This document shows, piece after piece, positions 13,710-14,771 of a stretch of 14,771 bases of DNA. A model generated the notes under the pieces. The model was not told the DNA's origin. It saw only the letters and a program-made list of their open reading frames with translations, and searched no databases. Numbering within the stretch: the first letter of the stretch is position 1; every line of letters starts with the position of its first letter. This DNA is from Saprospiraceae bacterium (lineage in GTDB: Bacteria > Bacteroidota > Bacteroidia > Bacteroidales > JAIPBB01): the NCBI GenBank assembly GCA_021739805.1, contig JAIPBB010000115.1:1-14771 (forward strand), written 5' to 3'. The position numbers were made by a program, and so were the translations under genes.

Positions 13710-14711
13710 ATGAATCTATTAACAATTTCAGGATCACCACATGTTCATAGCGGACATTCAGTTAAAAAAGTAATGTATGGAGTGGTGATTGCAATGGTGC
13801 CTGCATTATTGGTTTCATTTTATTATTTCGGATTAGGTGCGGTGAAAGTTACTTTGGTAGCCGTTATAGCTTGTATGCTTTTTGAATACCTGATTCAAAA
13901 ATACCTCTTAAAAGGCGAAATCACAGTTTTCGATGGCTCAGCAATTATAACGGGAATTTTATTGTCGTTCAATGTCCCTAGTAGCTTGCCAATTTGGATG
14001 ATTATAGTAGGAGCATTGGTAGCAATAGGAATTGGAAAAATGTCTTTTGGCGGATTAGGAAAGAATCCATTCAATCCTGCTCTTGTAGGACGAGTTTTTC
14101 TTTTAATTTCATTTCCGGTACAAATGACATCATGGCCAAAACCAATTGAATCTGCATCTCAACTTGTTGATGCTGTGACAGGACCAACTCCTTTAGGACT
14201 TGTGAAAGAAGGTTTAGCGGCTGGAGAATCTATGTCGAGTGTGATGGCACAAGTCCCATCATATATTCAACTATTGCTTGGAAATTGTGGCGGTTCATTA
14301 GGTGAAGTTTCAGCAATAGCACTAATTGTTGGTGGTTTATTTATGTTGATTAGAAAAATCATCACATGGGAAATCCCTGTAGCATTTTTAGGTTCTGTAA
14401 TTATTTTCACCGGAATTTTATGGTTAGTAAATCCTGAAATATATGTAAATCCTTTATTTCATCTTGTAACAGGTGGTATGATGCTGGGAGTTTTCTTTAT
14501 GGCAACTGATATGGTAACATCACCAATGTCGCGGAAAGGAATGCTAATATTTGGGGTAGGAGTTGGAGTAATAACAATATTAATAAGAGTTTTTGGTGCT
14601 TATCCCGAAGGTGTTTCATTTGCAATTTTAATTATGAATGCATTTGTACCACTTTTAAATAAATCATTTAAACCGAAGAGATTTGGGGAGACTATTAAGG
14701 TGGTGAAATAG
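13710..14711 (+). CDS. rnfD: RnfD, membrane subunit of the Rnf complex
   Basis: The 333-residue product is an integral membrane subunit of the Rnf ion pump, homologous to NqrB, that normally carries a covalently bound FMN and forms part of the ion path. About ten hydrophobic helices are visible. The N-terminus MNLLTISGSPHVHSGHSVKKVMYGV and the segments FDGSAIITGILLSFNVP, GGLGKNPFNPALVGRVFL (114-131) and ATDMVTSPMSRKG (near 265-277) are typical of RnfD. The flavinylation site read by the ApbE flavin transferase lies at D154-AVTGPT160: Thr160 is present, but residue 159 is Pro where the motif DxxTGAT has Ala. The start ATG 13710 is consistent with the family N-terminus. The frame ends 60 bp before the window edge, and rnfG would be expected next. 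Confidence 0.95.
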   Translation: MNLLTISGSPHVHSGHSVKKVMYGVVIAMVPALLVSFYYFGLGAVKVTLVAVIACMLFEYLIQKYLLKGEITVFDGSAIITGILLSFNVPSSLPIWMIIVGALVAIGIGKMSFGGLGKNPFNPALVGRVFLLISFPVQMTSWPKPIESASQLVDAVTGPTPLGLVKEGLAAGESMSSVMAQVPSYIQLLLGNCGGSLGEVSAIALIVGGLFMLIRKIITWEIPVAFLGSVIIFTGILWLVNPEIYVNPLFHLVTGGMMLGVFFMATDMVTSPMSRKGMLIFGVGVGVITILIRVFGAYPEGVSFAILIMNAFVPLLNKSFKPKRFGETIKVVK

Positions 14712-14740
14712 TCGGAAGTCGGAAGACCGAAGTCGGAAGT
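14711..14740 (+). repeat. 7-bp tandem repeat starting at the rnfD stop codon
   Basis: GTCGGAA, GTCGGAA, GACCGAA, GTCGGAA, then GT. The first base is the last base of the rnfD TAG stop. Purine-rich low-complexity sequence continues to the window end. Confidence 0.85.
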
Positions 14741-14771
14741 AAAAAGAGAAAGGCTAAGGAGAAGGCAAAGG

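Overview
The window most likely comes from a Bacteroidota (Bacteroidales/Marinilabiliales-like) genome. This rests on low GC throughout, A-rich leaders mostly lacking Shine-Dalgarno sequences, a textbook TTTG-N19-TAnnTTTG promoter, the rnfB-C-D gene order, and Rhs/YD-repeat proteins with the DPDG core ending. No taxonomic marker gene is present, so this is an inference.

Region 1 (1-6164) is an array of three Rhs toxin-tip cassettes, each followed by a small gene for an exported or lipid-anchored protein. The three toxin genes share a recombining Rhs core, which ends in an identical 31-nt stretch encoding the VDPDG junction. After it they diverge into different C-terminal domains. Tips A (to 1034) and C (to 5555) both look like zinc metallopeptidases: HExxH plus a shared downstream E-x-NAV...NRVR...LR-x-x-Y motif. 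Tip B (to 2884) is unrelated and unrecognised. The partner genes (1064-1639, 2878-3483, 5580-6164) are unrelated to one another and are the probable immunity genes. Because all three are exported, the toxins probably act outside the cytoplasm. Copies B and C lack the N-terminal bulk of an Rhs protein, so they look like displaced or reserve tips downstream of a main rhs gene that starts before the window.

Region 2 (6165-7815) is a mobile or junk-like interval. It holds an 18-bp direct repeat, a strong terminator hairpin, a complete single-ORF IS1-type transposase, a small helix-turn-helix protein on the minus strand with three 10-bp direct repeats upstream, and low-complexity AT-rich DNA.

Region 3 (7816-10755) has a minus-strand LMW-PTP-fold arsenate reductase-like protein with the full thioredoxin-type cysteine set. 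Diverging from it is a NarX/DegS-type sensor kinase with a PAS domain, followed by its NarL/FixJ-type response regulator.

Region 4 (10831-14771) is the start of an rnf operon (rnfB, rnfC, rnfD), which encodes the ferredoxin:NAD+ oxidoreductase ion pump. It begins with a good Bacteroidota promoter. The spacers after each rnf gene are filled with different short tandem repeats and, between rnfB and rnfC, with dispersed intergenic repeats. rnfC starts at TTG behind a strong Shine-Dalgarno. RnfD has Pro in place of the usual Ala in its flavinylation motif. The expected rnfG, rnfE and rnfA lie beyond the window.
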